Of a stretch of 64,000 bases of DNA, positions 40,941 through 49,001 are shown in pieces. The notes beneath the pieces are model-generated. The model had not been told where the DNA came from, did not search any database, and saw nothing but the letters and a program-made list of their open reading frames with translations. The DNA lies in the NCBI RefSeq assembly GCF_009935845.1, contig NZ_QWEK01000024.1:1-64000 (forward strand), read 5' to 3'. The DNA is from Pseudoflavonifractor sp. 524-17 (GTDB lineage: Bacteria; Bacillota; Clostridia; Oscillospirales; Oscillospiraceae). Position 1 is the stretch's first letter. Every line of letters begins with the position of its first letter. A program made the translations under genes and the position numbers.

Positions 40941-41501
40941 TCAGGACGCCCCGCCGGCCAAGCGATCCGCCAAGGCGGCGGCTTGGGCCAGCCAGGGGGT
41001 GCCCTCTGCGGCGCCTTTCTCATACAGGCTGTCCGCGGCCAGAATCCCCATGTCTTCCCAGCCCACGTAGCGGGCCAGAATGCGGTAATTTTCCAACAGG
41101 GCGTCAAACTCTTCCCGCTCGCTGGTGGCCCCGCAGGTGAGCAGAAAGCACCGCTTGCCCCGGATGGACCGGGGGCAGTTGCCCTTGCAGTAGGGGTAGA
41201 GACGGTCAATGGCCGCCTTCAGCTGGGCGGGGAAGCCGAAATAGTACATGGGCGTGGCGAAGACCACAGCGTCCGCCGCCTCGATCTTCAGACACAGATC
41301 GTTCATGTCATCCCGCTGCACACAGGGCTTTCCCTCCCGGGTCCAGCACTGCTCACAAGCGGCGCATCCCCGGATTTTCATGGTGCATACCGCGGCCCGC
41401 TCCACCTGCCAGCCCTTCAGCGCGGCGCAGAAGGCGCCGGCCAGGGCGGCGCTGTTCCCCCCGCGGCGGGGGCTTCCCTCTAAAACCAATAGCTGCTTCA
41501 T
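40941..41501 (-). CDS. Flavodoxin-fold NAD(P)H-dependent FMN reductase
   Basis: A 186-residue protein of the iron-sulfur flavoprotein/FMN-reductase group. LVLEGSPRRGGNSAALAGAF is the FMN phosphate loop (about 5-24); the cluster region CAACEQCWTREGKPCVQRDDM (cysteines at about 46, 49, 52 and 60) matches the compact cysteine motif of Fe-S flavoproteins; ATPMYYFGFPAQLKAAIDR contacts the flavin ring. It would pass electrons to small acceptors. ATG 41501 follows GAAGGAGGG. It has its own promoter and converges on the ferredoxin gene, so any functional link is only by proximity. Confidence 0.88.
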   Translation of the reverse strand: MKQLLVLEGSPRRGGNSAALAGAFCAALKGWQVERAAVCTMKIRGCAACEQCWTREGKPCVQRDDMNDLCLKIEAADAVVFATPMYYFGFPAQLKAAIDRLYPYCKGNCPRSIRGKRCFLLTCGATSEREEFDALLENYRILARYVGWEDMGILAADSLYEKGAAEGTPWLAQAAALADRLAGGAS

Positions 41502-41527
41502 GTCTGTTCCCTCCTTCTTTTTTATTT

Positions 41528-41575
41528 AGTCTAAAGGAAAACGCCCCTCCTGGCAAGGCCGGGATGAGCGTTCTT
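41528..41575 (-). promoter_or_regulatory. Promoter of the flavin reductase gene, overlapped by a hairpin
   Basis: On the minus strand, TTGCCA (complement of 41551-41556), a 17-base spacer and TAGACT (complement of 41528-41533). An imperfect hairpin AACGC...GCGTT (41540-41570) overlaps it and could terminate the upstream LysR transcript. The sequence 41580-41777 shows nothing else. Confidence 0.5.
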
Positions 41576-41777
41576 TTTGCAGGCCAGTCAGCAAGAATTA
41601 TGATTGCGGCGGGCCGGCCGGGGGTCCGGCGGCGGAGGGGAGCGCATTTCAGGCGGCTTCTCCGGCCAGGAACGGCGGTTGGGGGTGTTTCCCCGCCGGA
41701 GGTGCCCGCCGGGCTGTCAACGGAGGCCCGGCGCCCCTGTGTTACCAGTTTTTTTGTTGTCCCCCCAACAGCAAGTA

Positions 41778-42761
41778 CTATTGGACGCCGCCGCTGGGAT
41801 TGGGTAGGATGGAGTTGCCGGCAAGACACCCCGCTTTCTCCCGCTGCTCCAGCTCCTGATAAAACTCCCGGATAAACTCGGTAAGCTGTTTTTCGCAGGC
41901 ATTCAGCCCTACTTTTTGGTTGACAAGGATAAAGTTCGTCAGCCCCGTCTCAAACCCGGTGAGGTCGATGAGGCGCAGCGCCCCAGAGGCCACCCGATCG
42001 TCGTTGAAGAAGGACAGCCGGGGCAGCACCGCCGCCATATTTTCCGCCAACACCGCCCGTTTCACCACCCCCATGTTATTGAACACCGAGAAGCAGCGGG
42101 CGTATCTCAGCACGCAGCCCACCGACGTGGAGGAGGAGGAGGGGTGGTGCTCCGTTACTGCCAGATGCTCCTCCCCCAGCGCGGACACGTCCACGCAGTC
42201 TTTTTCCGCCAGCCGGGAGCGCCCGCTGACACACAGGCAGAAGCGGTCGTTATAGATGGGCTCAAAGGCGAAGCCGTTGTTGTGTGCGGTATACTGGTTG
42301 TTGAAGAACTCCGCGTGGCCGGAGGCCCCCACGCCGATGTTGGCCATCCCGTTGGCCACGGAGCTGACCACCTTGTTGGATGCGCACTCCAGCATGGACA
42401 GGGTGGGCTCGTCCTTGGCCTGGCGGAGCCGGGCGCTGAGATACAGGGCCAGAACGCTGCACGCGCTGGGATAGGCCACCAAGGGAATATTCCGGCGGAC
42501 CGGGGTAATGTCCGCGCTCAGGTTGAGCAGCTGGCGGTTTTTCTCCACCATATCCTCCGCAATGGCAATGACCCGCTCTCCATGCTCCGTGAGCTTGACC
42601 CCCCGGTGGGTGCGCTGAAAGATCTTCACGTTGAGCTCGTTCTCCACCGAGTTGATGATGGCGCTCAGCGTGGTCTGGCCGATAAACAGCTTTTTTGCCG
42701 CGGCCGAGATGGAACGGGTGCGCGCCACCTCCAGCAGATATTCCAGATACTCTGTCCGCAT
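41778..42761 (-). CDS. LysR-family transcriptional regulator
   Basis: A 327-residue LysR protein. The winged helix-turn-helix lies at residues 3-62 (LEYLLEVARTRSISAAAKKLFIGQTTLSAIINSVENEL). A linker helix and a periplasmic-binding-protein-like effector domain follow (about 90-300). Members usually bind upstream of a divergent target operon and respond to a pathway intermediate. It is divergent from the MmgE/PrpD operon with a 109-base gap, so that operon is the likely target. ATG 42761 follows GAGGGG. The effector is unknown. Confidence 0.92.
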   Translation of the reverse strand: MRTEYLEYLLEVARTRSISAAAKKLFIGQTTLSAIINSVENELNVKIFQRTHRGVKLTEHGERVIAIAEDMVEKNRQLLNLSADITPVRRNIPLVAYPSACSVLALYLSARLRQAKDEPTLSMLECASNKVVSSVANGMANIGVGASGHAEFFNNQYTAHNNGFAFEPIYNDRFCLCVSGRSRLAEKDCVDVSALGEEHLAVTEHHPSSSSTSVGCVLRYARCFSVFNNMGVVKRAVLAENMAAVLPRLSFFNDDRVASGALRLIDLTGFETGLTNFILVNQKVGLNACEKQLTEFIREFYQELEQREKAGCLAGNSILPNPSGGVQ

Positions 42762-42794
42762 ATGAGATTACCCCTCATCTGTGTAGTGGAGTTC

Positions 42795-42840
42795 ATTATA
42801 TTCGCTCTGTTTCCTTTTTTCAATAGGTATTTTTCTATAA
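42795..42840 (-). promoter_or_regulatory. lysR promoter and shared divergent control region
   Basis: On the minus strand, TTGAAA (complement of 42818-42823), a 17-base spacer and TATAAT (complement of 42795-42800). ATAG-N8-CTAT (42824-42839) is a short dyad beside it, a possible LysR site controlling the divergent operon. Confidence 0.6.
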
Positions 42841-42870
42841 CAACCCAGACAAATATTTTGGAGGTGCACT

Positions 42871-44253
42871 ATGAAGAAGTACACACAGATCCTGGCGGAC
42901 TACCTGGCCAACCTGAAGTATGAGGACATTCCCCAGGAGGTCATCGAGCGGGCCAAGATGGTCACCCTCCACACGGTGGGCGTGGCCCTGGGGGCGGCCA
43001 AGGCCAAGACTGTCCGGGAGGCGGTGGAGGTGGCCAAGGTGATGGGCGCCAGCGACAGGGGGGCCACCATCTTCGGCGACGGGACGAAGGTCTCCGTCAC
43101 CAGCGCCGCTTTCGCCAACGGCATGATGAGCGACTTTTTGGACTGGGAGGACTGCTCCTGGACCGGGCACCCCAGCTCCGGCGCGGTGCCGGCGGGCCTG
43201 GCGGTGGCCGAGGCCTACGGCAAGTCCGGCAAAGACTACCTCACCGCCTTTGTGGGGGGCTTCGAGGTCTATCAGCGCATCGCTATGGCGGTGCAGCCCA
43301 CCCCCGAACGGTTTGACGCCGGCTGGGGCCTGTACTGCTGGCAGATCTTCGCCCCCGCCGCCGTGTCCGGCAAGCTGCTGGGCCTGAGCGCGCCCAAGCT
43401 CAACCAGCTCATCGGCACCGCCGCCGGTATGTGCCCTGTGGCCACAGAGCAGATCAACGCCACCAACACCGATTTCTATCACTATACCTACGGCCTCACC
43501 GCCAAGCTGGGGGTGGAGTGCTCCCTCATTGTGGACAAGGGCATCACCACCCTGATGGACGCCCTGGAGGAGTACGGCGGCTACTGGTTCGGCGTGTCCG
43601 ACCAGTGCGACTGGGACTGGTTTGACAAGGAGCTGGGCAGCCACTACTACCTCATGGACATGCTGCTGAAGAACTGGCCGGTGAATATGTGGATCCAGGC
43701 CCCCATGGACCTGCTCCACCGCATGGTCACCGCCAACCATATCAAGGCCGACGACATTGAGTCCATTGAGATGTCCCCCTTCATCCCCAACCGCAGCGAG
43801 AACTGGCCCGAGGGCTATCCCTCCACCGTCCGCGCCCAGTTCTCCATCCCCTTCTGCCTAGCCATGTATCTCCGGGGTCCCCAGCTGGGCTGGGAGTGGG
43901 CCGAGGAGAAGTATCTCAAGGACCCGGTGATTCTGGAGATGGCCAACCGCTTCAAGGGCGTGGGCCGGGTAGAGCGGGTGAGCTCCCAGTTTGATAAGTT
44001 CCGGGAGGGGGGCTATCCCACCTACGAGATGAAGATCACCCTTAAGGACGGCACGGTATACGAGGACTCCATCCACTACCCCAAGGGCCACCCCTGCAAT
44101 CCCTACACCCGGGAGGAGTGCATCGAAAACTTCCGCATTGCCACCGCCACCATCCTCACCCCTGAGCAGTGCGGCAAGCTGGTGGATCTCATCATGGACC
44201 GTCTGGAGAGCGTGGAAGACCTGTCCATTCTGGGCGAGTACCTGAAGGGATAA
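42871..44253 (+). CDS. MmgE/PrpD family protein
   Basis: A 460-residue protein of the MmgE/PrpD family, which includes 2-methylcitrate dehydratase and iminodisuccinate epimerase. The N-terminal helical domain has the typical KMVTLHTVGVALGAA, AAFANGMMSDFLDWEDC (His replaced in the usual H-x-L-D-x-D-D-T region) and GHPSSGAVPAGLAVAE. The C-terminal domain contains DIESIEM and VYEDSIHYPKGHPCNPYTREE. It starts with ATG 42871 behind TGGAGG. It opens a four-gene operon (OCD-like, Asp/Glu racemase-like, molybdopterin oxidoreductase). Because IDS epimerase and PrpD share this fold, the substrate could be a substituted di- or tricarboxylate; the active-site change makes PrpD-type dehydration uncertain. 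Confidence 0.88.
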   Translation: MKKYTQILADYLANLKYEDIPQEVIERAKMVTLHTVGVALGAAKAKTVREAVEVAKVMGASDRGATIFGDGTKVSVTSAAFANGMMSDFLDWEDCSWTGHPSSGAVPAGLAVAEAYGKSGKDYLTAFVGGFEVYQRIAMAVQPTPERFDAGWGLYCWQIFAPAAVSGKLLGLSAPKLNQLIGTAAGMCPVATEQINATNTDFYHYTYGLTAKLGVECSLIVDKGITTLMDALEEYGGYWFGVSDQCDWDWFDKELGSHYYLMDMLLKNWPVNMWIQAPMDLLHRMVTANHIKADDIESIEMSPFIPNRSENWPEGYPSTVRAQFSIPFCLAMYLRGPQLGWEWAEEKYLKDPVILEMANRFKGVGRVERVSSQFDKFREGGYPTYEMKITLKDGTVYEDSIHYPKGHPCNPYTREECIENFRIATATILTPEQCGKLVDLIMDRLESVEDLSILGEYLKG

Positions 44254-44316
44254 GCCAAAGGGCAGACAGGGGCCGGCGGCTGGCCGGCCCCTTTGAGAAA
44301 GGAGGGGTGCCGCCCT

Positions 44317-45309
44317 ATGAGCGAGCCCAAGGTAGAGGTCCTGTTTCTGTCCAAGCAGGAGGTGGAGTCCATCCTGACCTATCGGGATGTGGTGGACGCT
44401 GTGGAGGATGCCTTCCGGGCGGACGGCAGCGGACAGATGATCGTGCCGTCCAAAGAGGTGATGCGGGTGGGGCCCAACCGGGCCAACTGCATCTTCGCCA
44501 TGCCGGGCTGTCTGGAAAACCTGAAGACCGCGGGGGTAAAATGGACCAATTTCTACCCCGCCCAGCCCGAGGACTACCCCACCATCTGGGCCCATGTCCT
44601 CATCCTCAGCCACGAGGACAACGGAATGCCCTATGCCATTATGGACGCCACCGCCATTACCAATATGCGTACGGCGGGGGGACACGCGGTGGTGGCCGCC
44701 AGATATCTGGCCCGCAAGGGGGCGAAGACGTTGGGCATTTTGGGCTGCGGCGCCCAGGGCCGCTCCGCCATACGCTCCTTTGACGAGAATTTCCAGCTGG
44801 AGCGCATCCTCCTGTGCGACGCCTCCCCCCAGGCGGTGGAGGAGTGCGTCGCCCGGCTGGGGGACAAGGTCCGCGCCCGGCTGGAGGCCGTCCCCACCCC
44901 CCAGGCCCTGGCGGAGCAGTCGGACATCCTCCTCACCGCCACCACCTGCCGCACCCCCCTGATCCGGGAGGAGTGGCTGCGGGAGGGCTGTCTGGTGGAC
45001 GCCATGTTCGCCTTTAACGACATCGAGCCCGCCATCAGCCGCAAATTTGACAAGTGGGTGGTGGGCAACCGGGACTCCGACCGCATTGAAATTCTGGAGC
45101 ACCCTAATTTCGGCCACCTGCTCCGCCCGGAGGACGTATACGGCGCCCTGGGGGAGATTATCTGCGGCAGGATTCCTGGCCGGGAGAGCGACCGCGAGCG
45201 CATTGTCTTCTCCCACATGGGCATGGGCACGTTGGATATCGCGGTGGGCGCCCGCCTGGCAGAAAAGGCCCGCCGGCTGGGCGTGGGACAGACCCTGCGC
45301 CTGACTTGA
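44317..45309 (+). CDS. Ornithine cyclodeaminase / mu-crystallin family oxidoreductase
   Basis: A 330-residue NAD(P)-binding protein. The N-terminal domain contains LSKQEVESILTYRDVVDAVEDAF and the substrate-binding GVKWTNFYPAQPEDYPT; the Rossmann domain begins TLGILGCGAQGRSAIRSF (about 125-142). The family includes ornithine cyclodeaminase, alanine dehydrogenase, ketimine reductase and iminosuccinate reductase. ATG 44317 with AAAGGAGGGG about ten bases upstream is preferred over an upstream TTG. It lies between MmgE/PrpD and Asp/Glu racemase-like genes, a set that points to imino-acid or C4-dicarboxylate chemistry, for example reduction of a cyclic or open imine. Confidence 0.88.
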   Translation: MSEPKVEVLFLSKQEVESILTYRDVVDAVEDAFRADGSGQMIVPSKEVMRVGPNRANCIFAMPGCLENLKTAGVKWTNFYPAQPEDYPTIWAHVLILSHEDNGMPYAIMDATAITNMRTAGGHAVVAARYLARKGAKTLGILGCGAQGRSAIRSFDENFQLERILLCDASPQAVEECVARLGDKVRARLEAVPTPQALAEQSDILLTATTCRTPLIREEWLREGCLVDAMFAFNDIEPAISRKFDKWVVGNRDSDRIEILEHPNFGHLLRPEDVYGALGEIICGRIPGRESDRERIVFSHMGMGTLDIAVGARLAEKARRLGVGQTLRLT

Positions 45310-45335
45310 GAGTTTGTAAGAAGGAGGAATCTGAT

Positions 45336-46046
45336 ATGTATGCTTGGAGAGCGGAAATCGGCCTGATCAACCCAGGCACCGGCGCTTCCATGGAGCGGGA
45401 TTTCCACCGCTTTGTCCCCGACGGCGTGGGAGTGATTACCACCCGGGTTCCCTTCGGCGGGATGCCCAGCCCCGAGGGGCTGATGGAGATGGCCGACCTG
45501 CTGGAGGACTGCGCCAAGGTCTTTTCCACCCGGCGCCACGATCTGGTTATGTTCGGCTGTACCTCCGGCAGCCTCATCGGCGGTCCCGGTTTTGACCAGG
45601 AGTGCATCCGCCGGATCGAGCGGGCCAGCGGCGCCCCCGGCCTGACCACCAGCACAGTGCTGATGGAGGGCTTTGCCCGCCTGGGGGTGGGCAAAGTGGC
45701 CGCCATTACCCCCTATCCCGACGACACCAACGAGATTGAAAAGCACTTCCTGGAGTCCCACGGCATCGGGGTCACCAGCATCCAGGGAATGCACCAGAGC
45801 GAAAAGTCCATCGCGGATATCCAGCCCAGCTTTGTGTATCAGAAGGTAAAGCAGATGGATATCGCCAATTCCGACTGTATCTTCATCAGCTGCACCGGCC
45901 TGAACGTGCTGGATATCATTGAGACCATTGAGACAGACTTCGGCCTGCCTGTGGTGACCAGCAACCAGGTGACCCTGTGGGGCGCCCTGCGCCACGCCAG
46001 AGTGGGGGTCAAAATCCCCAAGCTGGGCAAGCTGTTTACCCTTTAA
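45336..46046 (+). CDS. Asp/Glu racemase superfamily protein (maleate isomerase / arylmalonate decarboxylase-like)
   Basis: A 236-residue protein. The two catalytic cysteines of the superfamily are visible in MFGCTSGSLIGG (about residue 76) and FISCTGLNVLDI (about 188). The N-terminal INPGTGASMERDFHRFVPDGV and the VVTSNQVTLWGALRHARV end match maleate cis-trans isomerase and arylmalonate decarboxylase rather than free aspartate racemase. ATG 45336 follows AAGGAGGAA. It is the third gene of the operon, 27 bases after the OCD-like gene. Isomerising a cis-enedioate or racemising a malonate-type acid is expected; the true substrate cannot be fixed. Confidence 0.88.
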   Translation: MYAWRAEIGLINPGTGASMERDFHRFVPDGVGVITTRVPFGGMPSPEGLMEMADLLEDCAKVFSTRRHDLVMFGCTSGSLIGGPGFDQECIRRIERASGAPGLTTSTVLMEGFARLGVGKVAAITPYPDDTNEIEKHFLESHGIGVTSIQGMHQSEKSIADIQPSFVYQKVKQMDIANSDCIFISCTGLNVLDIIETIETDFGLPVVTSNQVTLWGALRHARVGVKIPKLGKLFTL

Positions 46047-46065
46047 TTCAGAGGCGAGGCACAAG

Positions 46066-48222
46066 ATGGAAAAGATTGAAGCCCTTTTAAAGGCAAAAAT
46101 TCCATGCCCCGAGACGGGGATCACCGTGAAGCGTACCATCTGCGACATCTGTTGTCCCTGCACCCACTGCGGGATTGACGCCTATGTCAAGGACGGGGAG
46201 GTCATTAAAGTAGAGGGCACCAAGGACCACCCCCGCAACAAGGGCAAGCTGTGCGCCAAGGGCCACGCCAGCCGGCAGTACATCTACCGGGCGGACCGCC
46301 TGCGCACCCCCCTGCGCCGGGTGGGGGAGCGGGGAGAGGGCAAATTTGAGCCCATCTCCTGGGAGGAAGCCTATGGGGAGATCGCCCAGCGGCTCAACGC
46401 CGTCAAGGACACCCTGGGCCCCGACTGCGTGGCCTTCTTCTCCGGCTATACCAAGTGGTACCGGCAGTTCCTGCACCGGTTCGCCTACTCCTTCGGCTCC
46501 GTCAACTACGGTTCGGAGTGCTCCACCTGCTATAAATCCGCCGTCATGGCCTGGGAGGCCACGGCGGGCCTGTACGCCGCCGGTCCGGATATGGGCAATT
46601 CCAACGTCCTGCTGGGCTGGGCTCTGAATCCCTACTACTCCAAGCACCTGGCCCTCCCCCGGCTCCAGGCGTTCAAGGACAAGGGCGGGAAAATTATTAT
46701 CATCGACCCCCGCAAGACTCCCGCCACCGCCAAGCTGGCGGACATGCACCTGCAAATCCGGGCGGGGACCGACGGCGCCCTGGCCCTGGGTATGGCCAAG
46801 CTGATCATTGACAACGGCTGGGCGGATCTGGACTATATTGAAAAGTACACCCACGGCTTTGAGCCGTACAAGGAATATGTCAGCCAGTTTGACCTGGACC
46901 GGGTGAGCAAAATCACCGGTCTGAACCCGGACGACATCTTTGAGGCCACCCGGATCTACGCCACCAGCGGCCCGGCCTGCATTCAGGAGTCCTCCGCCCC
47001 CCTGGCCCACCAGATCAACGGCTTTCAGAACTACCGGGCTATGATCTGCCTCAACGCTCTGACAGGAAATTTCGACCGGGTGGGGGGCTGCCTGCCGGAG
47101 ACCATCACCTACTATGACCAGAGCGCCGGCTATCTCACCCACGAGCACGAGTACTACCGCTGCCGGGCGCCCAAGAGCAGCCGCCCCCGCATCGGCCAGG
47201 AGCGCTTCCCTCTGTGGTCCAAGCTGGTGGATGAGTTCCAGGCTATGGACCTGCTGCGCCAGATCACCGAGGGGACGCCCTACCCCATCAAAGCGGTCTT
47301 TGCCTGCGGCATGAACGCCAAAATGTTCCCCAACACCCGCAAGTTTTATGAGGCGCTGAAAACCCTGGATTTCTTCGTGGATATCGACCTGTTTATGACG
47401 GACACCGCCAAATACGCCGATATTGTGCTGCCCGCCTGTACCAGCTTCGAGCGGGGGGAGTTCAAGGCCTACCCAGGCGGATTCGCCCAGTTCACCAACC
47501 CGGTGATCGACCCCCTGTACCAGTCCAAAAACGACGTGCAGATCCTGGCCGAGCTGGCAGCCGTGATGGACCTGGACGACCCTCTGCTCCGCCAGGGGTA
47601 CGAGGCGGGGATCGCCTTTATGCTGCGGGACCTGGACATCACCATCGGCCAGATGAAGGCCAGCGATCTGCCTATTAAGGTCCCCGGCGCCCATCCCGAC
47701 GTGGCCGGTGAGCTGCTGAAAAACGGCTTCCCCACGCCCAGCGGGAAGTTTGAGTTCTGGTCTGAGGCGGTGGCGGAGTTCAGCCAGAGCCACGGGCTGG
47801 ATCCCCTGCCCACCTACCGGGATCCCTACGACGACAACCCGGGCGATCCCGAAGCCTATCCCCTCAAGCTCATTGCCGGGGCCCGTCTGCCCAACGCCAT
47901 CCACTCCCGCCTCCACGAGGTGCCCTGGCTGCGCAGTCTGCGCCCGGAGCCCACCGCCGATCTGAGCATCGAAGACGGGGAAGCCTTCCACATCGCCCAG
48001 GACGACTGGATCGAGATTTCCACTGCCACCGGATCCGTCCGGGTTAAAGCCCGCCTTACCTCCAAAGTCCAGCCCGGGGAGGTCCACTTCTACCATGGCT
48101 ACCGGGAGGCCAACGCCAACGACCTGGTCAGCGAGACCCACTTGGATCCCTACAGCGGGTTTCCCGGGTATCGGGCGAACCGGTGCTGCGTCCGTAAGGT
48201 GGGGGAGAGCGCTTGCGTGTAA
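46066..48222 (+). CDS. Molybdopterin-dependent oxidoreductase, catalytic subunit
   Basis: A 718-residue member of the DMSO-reductase (Mo/W-bisPGD) superfamily. An N-terminal [4Fe-4S] motif has cysteines at 26, 29, 35 and 63 (CDIC...HC...KLCAKG). Cys155 in GSECSTCYKSAVMAWEATAG is the probable Mo ligand. Cofactor-binding blocks follow: LLGWALNPYYSKH, KIIIIDPRKTP, ADIVLPACTSFERGE and, at the C-terminus, a molydopterin dinucleotide-binding domain with GARLPNAIHSR and EVHFYHGYREANAND. No twin-arginine signal is present, so it acts in the cytoplasm. It is the last gene of the operon. With the FAD reductase and the four-cluster ferredoxin at 39020-40799 it could form a three-subunit NAD(P)-linked enzyme. 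The reaction (reductive or dehydrogenating) is unknown. Confidence 0.92.
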   Translation: MEKIEALLKAKIPCPETGITVKRTICDICCPCTHCGIDAYVKDGEVIKVEGTKDHPRNKGKLCAKGHASRQYIYRADRLRTPLRRVGERGEGKFEPISWEEAYGEIAQRLNAVKDTLGPDCVAFFSGYTKWYRQFLHRFAYSFGSVNYGSECSTCYKSAVMAWEATAGLYAAGPDMGNSNVLLGWALNPYYSKHLALPRLQAFKDKGGKIIIIDPRKTPATAKLADMHLQIRAGTDGALALGMAKLIIDNGWADLDYIEKYTHGFEPYKEYVSQFDLDRVSKITGLNPDDIFEATRIYATSGPACIQESSAPLAHQINGFQNYRAMICLNALTGNFDRVGGCLPETITYYDQSAGYLTHEHEYYRCRAPKSSRPRIGQERFPLWSKLVDEFQAMDLLRQITEGTPYPIKAVFACGMNAKMFPNTRKFYEALKTLDFFVDIDLFMTDTAKYADIVLPACTSFERGEFKAYPGGFAQFTNPVIDPLYQSKNDVQILAELAAVMDLDDPLLRQGYEAGIAFMLRDLDITIGQMKASDLPIKVPGAHPDVAGELLKNGFPTPSGKFEFWSEAVAEFSQSHGLDPLPTYRDPYDDNPGDPEAYPLKLIAGARLPNAIHSRLHEVPWLRSLRPEPTADLSIEDGEAFHIAQDDWIEISTATGSVRVKARLTSKVQPGEVHFYHGYREANANDLVSETHLDPYSGFPGYRANRCCVRKVGESACV

Positions 48223-48297
48223 AATAATGGGGGTGATACCCCGCGGGAAATTTGTCCTCGCCGGGCAGGCCGCTTCCGCGGCGGGCGCCAAGGGGGC

Positions 48298-48398
48298 AAC
48301 ACTTCTTGCAATGCGGAAAACCGCTGAAAAAGGAACCCCCGGAATCCATTGCAGTACAACGGATTCCGGGGGTTCCTTGATAAAAATTTGGTAGACAT
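48298..48398 (+). repeat. Second copy of the hairpin/GGTAGACAT repeat
   Basis: A 16-bp perfect stem, GGAACCCCCGGAATCC (48332-48347) with its complement (48361-48376) and a 13-base loop, followed by TTTGGTAGACATG. The preceding AACACTTCTTGCAATGCG and the loop and stem match the copy upstream of the S-layer gene. Placed 75 bases after the molybdoenzyme gene, the hairpin probably also serves as its terminator. Confidence 0.65.
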
Positions 48399-48507
48399 GC
48401 GCCCTCATGGGAGGCTCCTGCGCGGGACAGGGCTCAGCGTAGGGTACAGTCTCATAGCCCATACAGCGTTTTTTATTTTCAACCGTGAAATCAGCCGAAA
48501 ATCAAGA

Positions 48508-48546
48508 AAGAAGCCGCTGCATTCTCAACAAATGCAGCGGCTTCTT
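48508..48546 (-). terminator. Terminator of tRNA-Val
   Basis: AAGAAGCCGCTGCATT (48508-48523) and its perfect complement (48531-48546), directly beyond the tRNA 3' end on the minus strand and followed by TTCTTGATTTT. Confidence 0.88.
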
Positions 48547-48547
48547 A

Positions 48548-48623
48548 TGGTGGACGATACAGGACTTGAACCTGTGACCTCCCGCACGTCAAGCGGATGC
48601 TCTACCAGCTGAGCTAATCGTCC
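48548..48623 (-). tRNA. tRNA-Val (GAC)
   Basis: 76 nt on the minus strand with CCA encoded (complement of 48548-48550). The acceptor stem GGACGAT pairs with ATCGTCC, the D-arm TAGCTCAGCTGGTAGAGC is canonical, and the anticodon stem TCCGC/GCGGG closes the loop TTGACGT, anticodon GAC. The T-arm has GGTTCAAGTCC. It has its own sigma-70 promoter and terminator. Confidence 0.97.
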
Positions 48624-48637
48624 AGACAACGAAATCT

Positions 48638-48666
48638 ATTATAGCAGGCAGGGGACAATCTGTCAA
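48638..48666 (-). promoter_or_regulatory. Promoter of tRNA-Val
   Basis: TTGACA (complement of 48661-48666), 17-base spacer, TATAAT (complement of 48638-48643): a consensus promoter 15 bases before the tRNA. Confidence 0.9.
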
Positions 48667-48712
48667 TATCCGGAGAAAACTTTCCCTGTCATCTTTTTAT
48701 CCTCAAGGTGGG

Positions 48713-48751
48713 AAGTAAAAGAGGACAGCGGCCTACTGTCCTCTTTTACTT
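48713..48751 (-). terminator. Terminator of tRNA-Ala
   Basis: AAGTAAAAGAGGACAG (48713-48728) and its perfect complement (48736-48751), immediately after the tRNA 3' end; the arms provide T-rich ends on both strands. Confidence 0.85.
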
Positions 48752-48827
<76 letters not shown>

Positions 48828-48865
48828 ATACTCTGCCGCAACGCTCTGCCACAGCGGCGAGGTTC

Positions 48866-48894
48866 ATTCTAGCAAAATTCTCCTGGGTTGTCAA
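48866..48894 (-). promoter_or_regulatory. Promoter of tRNA-Ala
   Basis: TTGACA (complement of 48889-48894), 17-base spacer, TAGAAT (complement of 48866-48871). Confidence 0.85.
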
Positions 48895-49001
48895 GAGATA
48901 TTTTAAAATTTTTCTTCCATAATAGGAGAGAACATCAGAATGCCCCGGCGGCTGTTTCAGGCGGCTGCCGTCAAGACGCCACACCAACGGGAGGAGTCTC
49001 T

